Assembly: GCF_900582195.1 (NCBI RefSeq)
Contig: NZ_UTHA01000001.1
Span: 620,001 to 684,000 of the forward strand
DNA from: Pseudomonas viridiflava
Lineage (GTDB): Bacteria > Pseudomonadota > Gammaproteobacteria > Pseudomonadales > Pseudomonadaceae
Reading direction: 5' to 3'
DNA: 64,000 bases
The translations under genes and the position numbers were made by a program. The notes beneath the pieces were generated by a model. That model searched no databases. It saw only the letters and a program-made list of their open reading frames with translations, and was not told the origin of the DNA. Numbering within the stretch: position 1 is the stretch's first letter; every line of letters begins with the position of its first letter. This document shows, piece by piece, positions 55,255-64,000 of this stretch.

Positions 55255-57309
55255 TCAACCCAGCAGCGAAATGTCGGCAACACCGAGGAACAGACCACGC
55301 AGACGCGCCAGCAGCGCGTAACGGTTGGCCCGCACATTGGCGTCGTCGGCATTGACCATTACCGCGTCGAAGAACGCATCCACGGGCTCACGCAGTGCAG
55401 CCAGGCGTGCCAGCGACTCGTTGTACTGACGCGCTGCCGCCATCGGCTGTACAGCCTGATCCGCTTGCTGGATCGCCGAGTACAGCGAGAACTCGTTGGC
55501 GTTGTCGAAGTACTTGGCTTGCACCTCGGTCGGTACCGCGCCTTCGAGTTTGCTCAACAGGTTCGATACACGCTTGTTCACCGCCGCCAGCGCTGCCGCT
55601 TCCGGCAGTTTGCGGAAGGCCTGCACCGCTTGCACACGCTGATCGAAGTCCAGCGCCGAACCCGGCTTCAGGGCACGGACCGACAGGTAAGTGGCCACTT
55701 CAACGCCTTCATCTTCGTAACGCGCACGCAGACGGTCGAAGATGAATTCCAGCACGGACTCGTTGAGGCCGGCAGCCTTGACCTTGGCACCGAATGCGGC
55801 CACGGCGAAAGCCACGGCGTCGTTCAGGTCCAGATCGAGCTTCTTCTCGATCAGGATACGCAGCACGCCGAGTGCCGCACGGCGCAGGGCATACGGGTCT
55901 TTGCTGCCGGTTGGCAGCATGCCGATACCGAAGATCCCGACCAGGGTGTCGAGCTTGTCAGCGATGGCAACGGCCGCACCGGTCAGGGTGGCTGGCAGTT
56001 CTGCACCGGCACCGCGTGGCATGTATTGCTCGTTCAGCGCCAGCGCGACGTCTTCCGGCTCGCCGTCATTGAGGGCGTAGTAATAACCGGCGACACCTTG
56101 CATCTCCGGGAACTCGCCGACCATTTCGGTGGCCAGGTCGCACTTCGACAGCAGGCCAGCGCGAGCAGCCCACGAGGCGTTGCCGCCAATGCGTGCGGCG
56201 ATGTAGGCAGCCAGCTTGGAAACGCGTTCGGCCTTGTCGTAGACGCTGCCGAGTTTTTCCTGGAACACCACGTTCTTCAGGCGATCATTGAAGGCTTCGA
56301 GTTTCTGCTTCTTGTCTTGCTTGAAGAAGAACTCGGCGTCGGTCAGACGTGGGCGAACCACTTTCTCGTTACCGGCGATGATCTGTTGCGGGTCTTTGCT
56401 TTCGATGTTGGCCACAGTAATGAAACGTGGCAGCAACTTGCCGTCGGCATCCAGCAGGCAGAAGTACTTCTGGTTGTCCTGCATGGTGGTGATCAGCGCT
56501 TCCTGCGGTACGTCGAGGAAGCGTTCCTCGAACGAGCACACCAGCGGCACCGGCCATTCAACCAGCGCGGTCACTTCGTCAAGCAATGCCGGCGGAACGA
56601 TCGCTGTGCCTTCCTGACGGGTGGCCAGCTCTTCGGTGCGCTTGCTGATGATCTCGCGACGCTCGTTGGCGTCGGCCAGCACGTAAGCGGCACGCAGGTC
56701 AGCGAGGTAGGTCGACGGCGAACCGATGCGCACGCTTTGCGGGTGATGGAAGCGGTGACCACGGGAGTCACGGCCAGCCTTTTGCGCGAGGATGGTGCAG
56801 TCGATGACCTGGTCACCGAGCAGCATTACCAGCCATTGGGTGGGACGCACGAACTCTTCCTTGCGCGCACCCCAACGCATGCGTTTCGGGATCGGCAGGT
56901 CGTTCAGCGAGTCTTCGACGATGGTCGGCAGCAGGCTCGCGGTCGGCTTGCCGGCGATGCTCTGGCTGTAACGCAATTTCGGGCCGCTCTGATCGATTTC
57001 GCTCAGATCGACGCCGCACTTCTTGGCAAAGCCCAGTGCTGCCTGAGTCGGATTGCCGTCAGCGTCGAACGCCGCCTGACGTGGCGGACCGTCAAGGTTG
57101 ATGCTGCGATCCGGTTGCTGGGTGGCCAGCGCGGTGATCAGCACAGCCAGACGACGCGGCGCGGCGTAGACGGTTTTAGTCTCGTAGCTCAGGCCAGCGG
57201 CTTGCAGGCCCTTGTCGATACCGGCGAGGAACGCTTCAGCCAGGGTGTTCAGGGCTTTCGGTGGCAGTTCTTCGGTGCCCAGTTCAACCAGAAAATCTTG
57301 CGCACTCAT
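55255..57309 (-). CDS. glyS: Glycyl-tRNA synthetase beta subunit
   Basis: 684 residues. Begins [19 protein letters not shown], the family N-terminus. It includes [18 protein letters not shown] and the C-terminal anticodon-binding DALRG-like region ([24 protein letters not shown]). It forms a heterotetramer with GlyQ. Starts in a four-base overlap with the glyQ stop. Confidence 0.97.
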   Translation of the reverse strand: MSAQDFLVELGTEELPPKALNTLAEAFLAGIDKGLQAAGLSYETKTVYAAPRRLAVLITALATQQPDRSINLDGPPRQAAFDADGNPTQAALGFAKKCGVDLSEIDQSGPKLRYSQSIAGKPTASLLPTIVEDSLNDLPIPKRMRWGARKEEFVRPTQWLVMLLGDQVIDCTILAQKAGRDSRGHRFHHPQSVRIGSPSTYLADLRAAYVLADANERREIISKRTEELATRQEGTAIVPPALLDEVTALVEWPVPLVCSFEERFLDVPQEALITTMQDNQKYFCLLDADGKLLPRFITVANIESKDPQQIIAGNEKVVRPRLTDAEFFFKQDKKQKLEAFNDRLKNVVFQEKLGSVYDKAERVSKLAAYIAARIGGNASWAARAGLLSKCDLATEMVGEFPEMQGVAGYYYALNDGEPEDVALALNEQYMPRGAGAELPATLTGAAVAIADKLDTLVGIFGIGMLPTGSKDPYALRRAALGVLRILIEKKLDLDLNDAVAFAVAAFGAKVKAAGLNESVLEFIFDRLRARYEDEGVEVATYLSVRALKPGSALDFDQRVQAVQAFRKLPEAAALAAVNKRVSNLLSKLEGAVPTEVQAKYFDNANEFSLYSAIQQADQAVQPMAAARQYNESLARLAALREPVDAFFDAVMVNADDANVRANRYALLARLRGLFLGVADISLLG

Positions 57310-58259
57310 TGTGCAGCCTCCAGCTTGGCCAGTACTTCGTCACGCAGGTCCGGGGTCGCCATCGGGAAGCCCAGCTTGGCGCGTGCCAGCAGGTAGGCTT
57401 GCGCAACGGAACGCGCCAGGGTGCGTACGCGCAGAATGTATTGCTGACGCGCGGTCACCGAGATCGCCCGGCGCGCATCCAGCAGGTTGAAGGTGTGCGA
57501 AGCCTTCAACACCATTTCGTAGCTCGGCAACGGCAGCGGCTGGTCGAGCTCGATCAGGCGCTTGGCCTCGCCTTCATAGAAGTCGAACAGTTCGAACAGT
57601 TTGTCGACGTTGGCGTGTTCGAAGTTGTAAGTGGACTGCTCCACTTCGTTCTGGTGGAACACGTCGCCGTAGGTGACTTTGCCCATCGGGCCGTCAGCCC
57701 AGACCAGGTCGTAGACCGAATCCACACCCTGCAGGTACATGGCCAGACGCTCGAGACCGTAAGTGATCTCGCCGGTCACCGGGTAGCACTCGATGCCGCC
57801 CGCCTGCTGGAAGTAAGTGAACTGAGTCACTTCCATACCGTTCAGCCAGACTTCCCAGCCCAGACCCCAGGCGCCGAGGGTCGGCGATTCCCAGTTGTCT
57901 TCGACGAAGCGAATGTCGTGGACCAGCGGGTCCAGGCCGACATGCTTGAGCGAGCCCAGGTACAGTTCCTGGAAGTTGTCCGGGTTCGGCTTCAGCACGA
58001 CCTGGAACTGATAGTAGTGCTGCAGACGGTTCGGGTTTTCGCCGTAACGGCCGTCAGTCGGACGGCGGCTTGGCTGCACGTAGGCGGCGTTCCAGGTTTC
58101 CGGGCCGATGGCGCGGAGGAAGGTCGCGGTGTGGAAAGTGCCGGCGCCTACTTCCATATCGTAGGGCTGAAGTACCACGCAACCTTGCTCGGCCCAGTAT
58201 TGCTGGAGCGCGAGGATCAAGTCTTGGAAGGTACGCACGGCTGGCGTAGGCTGGCTCAC
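57306..58259 (-). CDS. glyQ: Glycyl-tRNA synthetase alpha subunit
   Basis: 317 residues from GTG at 58259, CAGGTGA upstream. The 44-codon extension to 58391 runs into the divergent tag gene and is rejected. Class II catalytic core: [29 protein letters not shown] and [21 protein letters not shown]. It charges glycine with GlyS. Confidence 0.97.
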   Translation of the reverse strand: MSQPTPAVRTFQDLILALQQYWAEQGCVVLQPYDMEVGAGTFHTATFLRAIGPETWNAAYVQPSRRPTDGRYGENPNRLQHYYQFQVVLKPNPDNFQELYLGSLKHVGLDPLVHDIRFVEDNWESPTLGAWGLGWEVWLNGMEVTQFTYFQQAGGIECYPVTGEITYGLERLAMYLQGVDSVYDLVWADGPMGKVTYGDVFHQNEVEQSTYNFEHANVDKLFELFDFYEGEAKRLIELDQPLPLPSYEMVLKASHTFNLLDARRAISVTARQQYILRVRTLARSVAQAYLLARAKLGFPMATPDLRDEVLAKLEAAQ

Positions 58260-58340
58260 GAAATTCACCTGTTTCTTGGGCTGCGATTTAAAGAGCGGGA
58301 GTATACCCGATTCATTGCTGCGCACGCCCCCTGGAGCCTT

Positions 58341-58898
58341 ATGCCACGCTGCTTTTGGTGTACCGAAGATCCGCTGTACATGGCTTATCACGACCAGGAG
58401 TGGGGCACGCCGCTACGCGATGCGCAGGGTTTGTTCGAGTTGCTTTTGCTCGAAGGGTTCCAGGCCGGGCTGTCGTGGATCACCGTGTTGCGCAAACGAG
58501 AGCGTTATCGCGAGGTGTTGTTCGGCTTCGACGTACAGCGCGTGGCGCAGATGAGCGACGCCGAAATCGACGAATTAATGCTCGATCCAGGGATCATCCG
58601 TAACCGCCTCAAACTCAACGCGGCCCGCCGTAATGCCCAGGCCTGGCTGGCGCTGGAGGATCCGGTGGGGTTCCTTTGGTCGTTTGTTAACGACCAACCG
58701 ATCATCAATCATTTCAAGGATCGCAGCGAAGTCCCGGCGATCACCCCCGAAGCGCTGGCGATGAGCAAAGCTCTGAAAAAGGCCGGGTTCACGTTCGTCG
58801 GCCCGACCATTTGCTACGCACTGATGCAGGCCTCGGGCATGGTCATGGACCACACCCAGGACTGCGACCGCTACGCGCAGCTCGTCAACGGCGGTTAG
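58341..58898 (+). CDS. tag: DNA-3-methyladenine glycosylase I
   Basis: 185 residues from ATG at 58341, GGAG four bases upstream; the much longer in-frame opening is antisense to gly[22 protein letters not shown] contains zinc-ligand Cys and the conserved YHDx[23 protein letters not shown] is the helix-hairpin region, and [25 protein letters not shown] carries the late His ligands. It removes 3-methyladenine from alkylated DNA. Divergent from glyQ; 40 bases before the next gene. Confidence 0.95.
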   Translation: MPRCFWCTEDPLYMAYHDQEWGTPLRDAQGLFELLLLEGFQAGLSWITVLRKRERYREVLFGFDVQRVAQMSDAEIDELMLDPGIIRNRLKLNAARRNAQAWLALEDPVGFLWSFVNDQPIINHFKDRSEVPAITPEALAMSKALKKAGFTFVGPTICYALMQASGMVMDHTQDCDRYAQLVNGG

Positions 58899-58938
58899 AA
58901 TGGCCGCCTCGCGCACCGCACAAGATCAGGAGTGACCT

Positions 58939-59826
58939 GTGGAAAAGTTTAAAGGCGCCTTGCTGGTAGGCGCTCTGCGGCTGTTTGCCCTGCTGCCATG
59001 GCGGGCCGTGCAGGCCGTGGGTTCGGCGATCGGCTGGATCATGTGGAAAACCCCCAACCGCTCCCGCGACGTGGTGCGGATCAACCTTGCGAAATGTTTT
59101 CCACAGATGGATCCGGCCGAACGTGAGCGTCTGGTCGGGCAGAGCCTGAAAGACATTGGCAAGTCGTTGACCGAAAGCGCCTGCGCGTGGATCTGGCCAG
59201 CGCAGCGTTCGATCGATCTGGTGCGCGAAGTCGAAGGTCTCGACGTTCTCAAGGATGCGCTAGCCTCGGGCAAAGGCGTGGTCGGCATCACCAGCCACCT
59301 CGGTAACTGGGAAGTGCTCAACCACTTCTATTGCAGCCAGTGCAAACCGATCATTTTCTACCGGCCGCCGAAGCTCAAGGCTGTGGACGAATTGCTGCGC
59401 AAACAGCGCGTGCAACTGGGCAACAAAGTCGCTGCTTCAACCAAGGAAGGCATCCTCAGCGTCATCAAGGAAGTGCGCAAGGGTGGTGCAGTGGGCATTC
59501 CTGCTGACCCGGAACCGGCCGAATCCGCCGGGATCTTCGTGCCTTTCTTTGCCACTCAGGCGCTGACCAGCAAATTCGTGCCGAACATGCTGGCCGGTGG
59601 CAAAGCCGTCGGCGTGTTCTTGCATGCGCTGCGCCTGCCCGACGGTTCTGGCTACAAAGTCATCCTCGAAGCGGCCCCGGAAGCCATGTACAGCACCGAT
59701 ACTGCCGAGTCCTGCGCGGCCATGAGCAAAGTGGTCGAGCGTTATGTGGCGGCGTATCCGAGCCAGTACATGTGGAGCATGAAGCGCTTCAAAAAGCGTC
59801 CGCCGGGTGAAGAGCGCTGGTATTGA
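58939..59826 (+). CDS. LpxL/HtrB-type late acyltransferase of lipid A
   Basis: 295 residues from GTG after CAGGAGTGA. An N-terminal hydrophobic segment (ALLVGALRLFALLPW). The lysophospholipid-acyltransferase motif ITSHLGNWE is HX4E, as usual in this family, then IPADPEPAESAGIFVPFFA. It transfers a secondary acyl chain to lipid A in the inner membrane. The place near tag corresponds to P. aeruginosa PA0011 (HtrB1). Confidence 0.9.
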   Translation: MEKFKGALLVGALRLFALLPWRAVQAVGSAIGWIMWKTPNRSRDVVRINLAKCFPQMDPAERERLVGQSLKDIGKSLTESACAWIWPAQRSIDLVREVEGLDVLKDALASGKGVVGITSHLGNWEVLNHFYCSQCKPIIFYRPPKLKAVDELLRKQRVQLGNKVAASTKEGILSVIKEVRKGGAVGIPADPEPAESAGIFVPFFATQALTSKFVPNMLAGGKAVGVFLHALRLPDGSGYKVILEAAPEAMYSTDTAESCAAMSKVVERYVAAYPSQYMWSMKRFKKRPPGEERWY

Positions 59827-59842
59827 GCTGATTGGCATGATC

Positions 59843-59874
59843 TGTGGATAACCTTTCTGGCGAGGTTATCCACA
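59843..59874. repeat. Inverted pair of exact DnaA boxes
   Basis: TGTGGATAACC and its perfect complement GGTTATCCACA, separated by ten bases, in the 73-base gap between the acyltransferase and the PilZ gene. There is no T run, so it is not an ordinary terminator. Confidence 0.9.
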
Positions 59875-59899
59875 ACCGTTCATCAAAGGGCGCAACAAG

Positions 59900-60139
59900 A
59901 TGTCCGAACAACGCAAATCCTTCCGCATCAAGATCACCCACGACAGCTTTGGCGAATGCCTCGGGCAGACGCGCAACCTGTCGCCTACCGGGGTGTTTGT
60001 GCAGCATCCGGTTTTGGCTTCTTTGCCCAAAGGTGCAGTGGTTTACGGCCAGGTGCAGGGTCTACCTACAGGCGCGCCGCGGGTGCGTATGGAAGTGGTG
60101 ACGGTAGATGCCGACGGTATCGGTCTTCGTTACCTTTGA
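59900..60139 (+). CDS. PilZ-domain protein
   Basis: 79 residues, essentially a single PilZ barrel. RKSFR near the N-terminus (RXXXR) and NLSPTG ((D/N)XSXXG) are the c-di-GMP-binding motifs, and both are complete. It may act as a free-standing second-messenger receptor. It lies after the lipid A acyltransferase gene and converges with the TPR gene one base away. Confidence 0.88.
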   Translation: MSEQRKSFRIKITHDSFGECLGQTRNLSPTGVFVQHPVLASLPKGAVVYGQVQGLPTGAPRVRMEVVTVDADGIGLRYL

Positions 60140-60140
60140 T

Positions 60141-60455
60141 TCACTGCGCCTGACGATCCAGTTTCTTCAGAAACACGGTCATTTCCTTTTCGGCCTGCTT
60201 GTCGCCATGGGCGCGGGCGGCTTCCAGACCTTGTTCCCACGCCTGACGCGCGGCGGCGTGATCGCCTAGCGCCAGATGCGCTTTGCCCAATAGTTTCCAT
60301 GCCGCCGAATACTTCGGATCAAAACCGACACAGCGCTGGAAATGCTCGGCAGCCTTGGCGTTTTCGCCCAGATCCAGATAACCCTTGCCCAGGCCGAAGC
60401 GCAGCAGGGAGTTATCCACACCCTTGGCGAGCATTTTTTCCAGGGATTCGAGCAT
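60141..60455 (-). CDS. Small tetratricopeptide-repeat protein
   Basis: 104 residues from ATG at 60455, GAGGGTG upstream; the extension to 60584 runs through a repeat element. About two and a half TPR units: NSLLRFGLGKGYLDLGENAKAAEHFQRCV and YSAAWKLLGKAHLALGDHAAARQAWEQGL. Likely a protein-interaction module; partner unknown. Exact DnaA box at 60412-60420. Confidence 0.8.
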   Translation of the reverse strand: MLESLEKMLAKGVDNSLLRFGLGKGYLDLGENAKAAEHFQRCVGFDPKYSAAWKLLGKAHLALGDHAAARQAWEQGLEAARAHGDKQAEKEMTVFLKKLDRQAQ

Positions 60456-60475
60456 TTTTGCACCCTCGTTTGAGT

Positions 60476-60582
60476 GATCGTTCCCACGCTCTGCGTGGGA
60501 ATGCCTCAATGGACGCTCTGCGTCCGCTCTTGGGACGCAGAGCGTCCCGGGCTGCATTCCCACGCGGAGCGTGGGAACGATC
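60476..60582. repeat. Long imperfect inverted repeat (third interspersed family)
   Basis: 107 bases. Outer arms GATCGTTCCCACGC and its complement, inner arms GGACGCTCTGCGTCC and GGGACGCAGAGCGTCCC, each itself palindromic. It fills the gap between the trkA stop and the TPR gene start. This nested layout is typical of composite REP elements. Confidence 0.85.
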
Positions 60583-60586
60583 AACC

Positions 60587-61963
60587 TCAGAAGAAGCTCA
60601 ACCCCACATGAAACAGCTTCTCCACATCGCGAATATGTTTTTTATCCACAAGGAACAGAATCACATGGTCGCCCGCTTCGATCACCGTGTCATCGTGGGC
60701 GATGATCACTTGTTCATTGCGGATCACCGCACCAATCGTGGTGCCCGGTGGCAGGCCGATCTTCTCGATCGGTTTGCCGATGACCTTGCTCGACTTCGCA
60801 TCACCGTGGGCAATCGCCTCGATGGCCTCCGCCGCACCGCGTCGCAATGAGTGCACGCTGACGATATCGCCACGACGCACGTGCGCCAGCAAGGTGCCGA
60901 TGGTCGCCAGTTGCGGGCTGATGGCGATGTCGATGTCGCCGCCCTGGATCAGATCAACATAGGCCGGGTTGTTGATGATCGTCATGACCTTCTTCGCCCC
61001 CAGCCGTTTCGCCAGCAGCGACGACATGATGTTGGCCTCGTCATCATTGGTCAGCGCGAGGAAAATATCGGCATCGGCGATATTCTCTTCCAGCAGCAAA
61101 TCGCGATCGGAAGCGCTGCCCTGCAACACCACGGTGCTGTCCAGCGTATCGGAGAGATAGCGGCAGCGCGCCGGACTCATCTCGATGATCTTCACCTGAT
61201 AACGGCTTTCGATGGCCTCGGCCAAACGCTCGCCAATTTGCCCGCCGCCCGCAATGACGATGCGTTTGTAGGTTTCGTCGAGACGGCGCATTTCGCTCAT
61301 CACTGCGCGAATATTCTCACGGGCAGCGATGAAGAAGACTTCGTCATCGGCCTCGATCACCGTATCGCCCTGCGGCAGGATTGGCCGGTCACGGCGGAAA
61401 ATCGCGGCGACGCGGGTTTCGACATTCGGCATGTGCTCGCGCAACTGACGCAATTGCTGACCCACCAGCGGCCCGCCGTAATAAGCGCGCACCGCCACCA
61501 GTTGCGCCGCGCCTTCAGCGAAGTCGATCACCTGCAACGCACCGGGATGCTGAATCAGGCGTTTGATGTAATTGGTCACCACTTGCTCGGGGCTGATCAG
61601 CACATCGACCGGAATCGCTTCGTTCTGGAACAGCTGTTCCTCGCGATGGAGGTAGGACGCTTCGCGGACCCGTGCGATCTTGGTCGGGGTATGGAACAGC
61701 GTGTGGGCGACCTGACAGGCGACCATGTTGGTCTCGTCGCTGTTGGTCACCGCCACCAGCATGTCGGCGTCGTCGGCGCCGGCCTGACGCAGCACCGACG
61801 GCAGCGAGCCACGGCCCTGCACGGTACGAATATCGAGGCGATCGCCGAGATCGCGCAGGCGCTCGCCGTCGGTGTCGACCACCGTAATGTCATTGGCCTC
61901 GCTGGCCAAATGCTCGGCCAGCGAACCGCCGACCTGTCCCGCACCGAGGATGATGATTTTCAT
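60587..61963 (-). CDS. trkA: Trk potassium uptake system NAD-binding peripheral protein
   Basis: 458 residues, two tandem RCK halves. The first Rossmann unit is [18 protein letters not shown] (3-20) with VVDTDGERL; the second is [17 protein letters not shown] near 234-250. TrkA-C domains follow each. It gates the TrkH/TrkG potassium channel in response to NAD(H)/ATP. Exact DnaA box at 60642-60650. 22 bases after rsmB. Confidence 0.96.
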   Translation of the reverse strand: MKIIILGAGQVGGSLAEHLASEANDITVVDTDGERLRDLGDRLDIRTVQGRGSLPSVLRQAGADDADMLVAVTNSDETNMVACQVAHTLFHTPTKIARVREASYLHREEQLFQNEAIPVDVLISPEQVVTNYIKRLIQHPGALQVIDFAEGAAQLVAVRAYYGGPLVGQQLRQLREHMPNVETRVAAIFRRDRPILPQGDTVIEADDEVFFIAARENIRAVMSEMRRLDETYKRIVIAGGGQIGERLAEAIESRYQVKIIEMSPARCRYLSDTLDSTVVLQGSASDRDLLLEENIADADIFLALTNDDEANIMSSLLAKRLGAKKVMTIINNPAYVDLIQGGDIDIAISPQLATIGTLLAHVRRGDIVSVHSLRRGAAEAIEAIAHGDAKSSKVIGKPIEKIGLPPGTTIGAVIRNEQVIIAHDDTVIEAGDHVILFLVDKKHIRDVEKLFHVGLSFF

Positions 61964-61985
61964 CCAGTCACTCCGTTGAATCCGT

Positions 61986-63296
61986 TTAGCCGCGCGCGGC
62001 AGCGATCTTGATCAGCTTGGCGTAGTAGAACCCGTCATGGCCGCCCTGCTGGGCCAGCAATTGGCGACCATGGGGCTGTTTGATTCCGGCCGTGGTGGCC
62101 AGATCCAGTTCGCGGGCACCGGGGGTGCGCTCGAGGAACGCAGCGATGACCTCAGTGTTCTCGGTCGGCAATGTCGAGCAAGTGGCGTAGAGCAGGATGC
62201 CGCCGACTTCGAGAGTTTTCCACATGGCGTCGAGCAGTTCGCCTTGCAATTGCGCGAGGGCGACGATGTCGTCGGGCTGACGGGTCAGCTTGATGTCCGG
62301 ATGGCGGCGGATCACGCCGGTGGCCGAGCATGGTGCGTCGAGCAGAATGCGCTGGAACGGTTTGCCGTCCCACCATTTCTCGGTGTCGCGACCGTCGGCG
62401 GCGATCAGTTCGGCGTTCAGGCCGAGGCGTTCAAGGTTTTCCTTAACGCGCACCAGTCGTTTGGCCTCCAGATCCACTGCCACCACGCCGGCCAGCGCCG
62501 GTTCGGCTTCGAGGATGTGGCAAGTCTTGCCGCCGGGAGCGCAGCAAGCGTCGAGCACGCGTTGGCCCGGCGCCAGATCAAGCAGGTCGGCAGCCAGTTG
62601 CGCGGCCTCGTCCTGCACGCTGATCCAGCCTTCGGCGAAACCTGGCAGGCTGCGCACGTCTGCAGCGGCTTCGAGAATGATGCCGTCGCGACTGTAAACG
62701 CATGGCGTCGCGGCAATCCCGGCCTCGGTCAACAAACCGAGGTAAGCATCGCGGCTGTGATGACGGCGGTTGACCCGCAGGATCATCGGCGGATGCGCGT
62801 TGTTCGCCTCACAAATGGCCTCCCACTGTTCCGGCCAGAACGCCTTGAGGGATTTTTGCAGCCAGCGCGGGTGAGCGGTGCGCACCACCGGATCACGTTC
62901 CAGCTCGGCGAAAATCGTCTCGCTTTCGCGCTGAGCATTGCGCAGCACGGCGTTGAGCAGACCCTTGGCCCACGGCTTTTTCAGCTTCTCGGCGCAACCG
63001 ACGGTTTCGCCGATGGCGGCGTGAGCCGGCACGCGGGTGTAGAGCAATTGGTAGAGACCGACCAGCAGCAGCGCTTCCACATCGGCGTCAGCAGCCTTGA
63101 ACGGTTTCTGCAGCAGCTTCTCGGCCAGCGCCGACAGGCGTGGCTGCCAGCGCGCAGTGCCGAAGGCCAGATCCTGAGTGAAACCGCGATCGCGATCTTC
63201 GACCTTGTCCAGTTGCGTGGGCAGGGAGCTGTTCAGCGAGGCTTTGCCGCTGAGCACGGCGGCGAGTGCCTTGGCGGCGGCCAGACGCGGATTCAT
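61986..63296 (-). CDS. rsmB: 16S rRNA (cytosine967-C5)-methyltransferase
   Basis: 436 residues. An N-terminal NusB-like RNA-binding domain (about 1-140), then the methyltransferase: [17 protein letters not shown] (SAM site), [17 protein letters not shown] (catalytic-release Cys) and [17 protein letters not shown] (nucleophile Cys). Overlaps fmt by four bases. Confidence 0.96.
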   Translation of the reverse strand: MNPRLAAAKALAAVLSGKASLNSSLPTQLDKVEDRDRGFTQDLAFGTARWQPRLSALAEKLLQKPFKAADADVEALLLVGLYQLLYTRVPAHAAIGETVGCAEKLKKPWAKGLLNAVLRNAQRESETIFAELERDPVVRTAHPRWLQKSLKAFWPEQWEAICEANNAHPPMILRVNRRHHSRDAYLGLLTEAGIAATPCVYSRDGIILEAAADVRSLPGFAEGWISVQDEAAQLAADLLDLAPGQRVLDACCAPGGKTCHILEAEPALAGVVAVDLEAKRLVRVKENLERLGLNAELIAADGRDTEKWWDGKPFQRILLDAPCSATGVIRRHPDIKLTRQPDDIVALAQLQGELLDAMWKTLEVGGILLYATCSTLPTENTEVIAAFLERTPGARELDLATTAGIKQPHGRQLLAQQGGHDGFYYAKLIKIAAARG

Positions 63297-64000
63297 TGCG
63301 CGTCCACCGCTGCGCCGAGCACGGTGCCAACCGCGAACTTCTCACGACGGCTGTTGAACAGGTCACTGAAGTTCAGCGCTTTGCCGCCGGGCAGTTGCAG
63401 GCGGGTCAGGCACAGGGCTTGTTCGCCGCAGGCGACGATCAGGCCGTCCTTGCTGGCGCTGAGGATTTCACCCGGTGCGCCTTTACCTTCGGCGAGTGTT
63501 GCCGCCAGGACTTTCAGCGCTTCACCGTTAAGGGTGCTGTGGGTGATCGGCCATGGGTTGAAGGCGCGCACCAGGCGTTCCAGCTCAACGGCCGGACGGC
63601 TCCAGTCGATGCGTGCTTCATCCTTGTTGAGTTTGTGCGCGTAAGTGGCGAGTTCATCGTTCTGCACTTCGCCTTCCAGCGTGCCTGCAGCCAGACCGGC
63701 AATCGCCTGGACCACGGCGGGCGGGCCCATTTCGGCGAGGCGGTCATGCAGGCTGCCGCCAGTGTCTTCAGCGCTGATCGGCGTGACGACCTTAAGCAGC
63801 ATCGGCCCGGTGTCGAGGCCGGCCTCCATGCGCATCACCGTGACGCCGCTCTCGGCATCACCATGTTCCACGGCGCGTTGAATCGGCGCCGCACCGCGCC
63901 AGCGTGGCAGCAAGGATGCGTGACTGTTGATGCAACCCAGACGCGGGATATCCAGCACGACCTGCGGCAGGATCAAACCGTAGGCAACCACCACCATCAA
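63293..64000 (-). CDS. fmt: Methionyl-tRNA formyltransferase, C-terminal part (cut by window edge)
   Basis: 235 residues seen; the start lies beyond the right edge. [14 protein letters not shown] and [23 protein letters not shown] include the catalytic Asn-His region (the SLLPRWRG signature of formyltransferases), then the C-terminal OB-like domain ([28 protein letters not shown]). It formylates initiator Met-tRNA. In the usual def-fmt-rsmB-trkA order. Confidence 0.95.
   Translation of the reverse strand: MMVVVAYGLILPQVVLDIPRLGCINSHASLLPRWRGAAPIQRAVEHGDAESGVTVMRMEAGLDTGPMLLKVVTPISAEDTGGSLHDRLAEMGPPAVVQAIAGLAAGTLEGEVQNDELATYAHKLNKDEARIDWSRPAVELERLVRAFNPWPITHSTLNGEALKVLAATLAEGKGAPGEILSASKDGLIVACGEQALCLTRLQLPGGKALNFSDLFNSRREKFAVGTVLGAAVDAQ

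Noticed and set aside
55207..57396. 729-codon plus-strand open frame over glyS
   Set aside because: Antisense shadow; no ribosome site or domain.
57261..58340. Long N-terminal extension of tag
   Set aside because: The extension is antisense to glyQ; the Tag family starts at the ATG at 58341.
63860..63890. Additional parS near TGTTCCACGG in fmt
   Set aside because: Only one half matches; the second arm is absent.

Overview
The window is a high-GC chromosomal segment from a Pseudomonas of the fluorescens group, spanning the replication origin. The evidence is the canonical gene order atpIBEFHAGDC / parAB / rsmG / mnmG / mnmE / yidC / yidD / rnpA / rpmH / oriC / dnaA / dnaN / recF / gyrB, the protein sequences themselves (44-residue RpmH, GTG-started DnaA, 805-residue GyrB), and fluorescens-type REP doublets. 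No tRNA, rRNA, CRISPR array, prophage or insertion sequence was seen.

Layout. 1-1.5 kb: a truncated secreted protein and a DUF3142 lipoprotein. 1.7-16 kb: two divergent operons for a D-rhamnose-type common polysaccharide O antigen. The rightward operon is rmd-gmd-wbpW-wzm-wzt-wbpX-wbpY-wbpZ. The leftward operon has two related glycosyltransferases, a methyltransferase and a membrane acyltransferase. 16-20 kb: a three-domain flavin/iron-sulfur oxidoreductase, a glutathione S-transferase and a LysR regulator. 20-24 kb: glmS with its DeoR-type regulator, and glmU, for amino-sugar precursors. 24-31.4 kb: the complete ATP synthase operon. 31.5-36 kb: parB, parA, rsmG and mnmG, preceded by an AT-rich, DnaA-box-containing region. 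36.4-40.4 kb: an iron-starvation signalling cassette (ECF sigma factor, FecR anti-sigma, TonB receptor with signalling domain) lying between mnmG and mnmE, which are usually adjacent in Pseudomonas. 40.4-44.3 kb: mnmE, yidC, yidD, rnpA, rpmH. 44.35-44.9 kb: oriC. 44.9-51.1 kb: dnaA, dnaN, recF (with a perfect parS inside it) and gyrB. 51.3-64 kb: a divergent two-component pair, a PlsC-like acyltransferase, gmhB, glyS, glyQ, tag, an LpxL/HtrB-type acyltransferase, a PilZ protein, a TPR protein, trkA, rsmB and truncated fmt.

Most housekeeping genes point away from oriC on both arms. The exceptions are the rightward polysaccharide operon and the iron cassette on the left arm, and the plsC-gmhB-glyS-glyQ and TPR-trkA-rsmB-fmt blocks on the right arm.

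The most unusual signal is not a gene. Exact consensus DnaA boxes (TTATCCACA or its complement) occur at least 31 times, mostly outside the two origin-like regions: in coding sequence, at stop codons, in a terminator stem and as a perfect head-to-head pair. Chance would give about one or fewer. Several regulatory sites are also readable: strong sigma-70 promoters for rpmH and the atp operon, a dnaA promoter overlapped by a DnaA box, a parS site, a Fur-box-like site and a probable GlmR operator.
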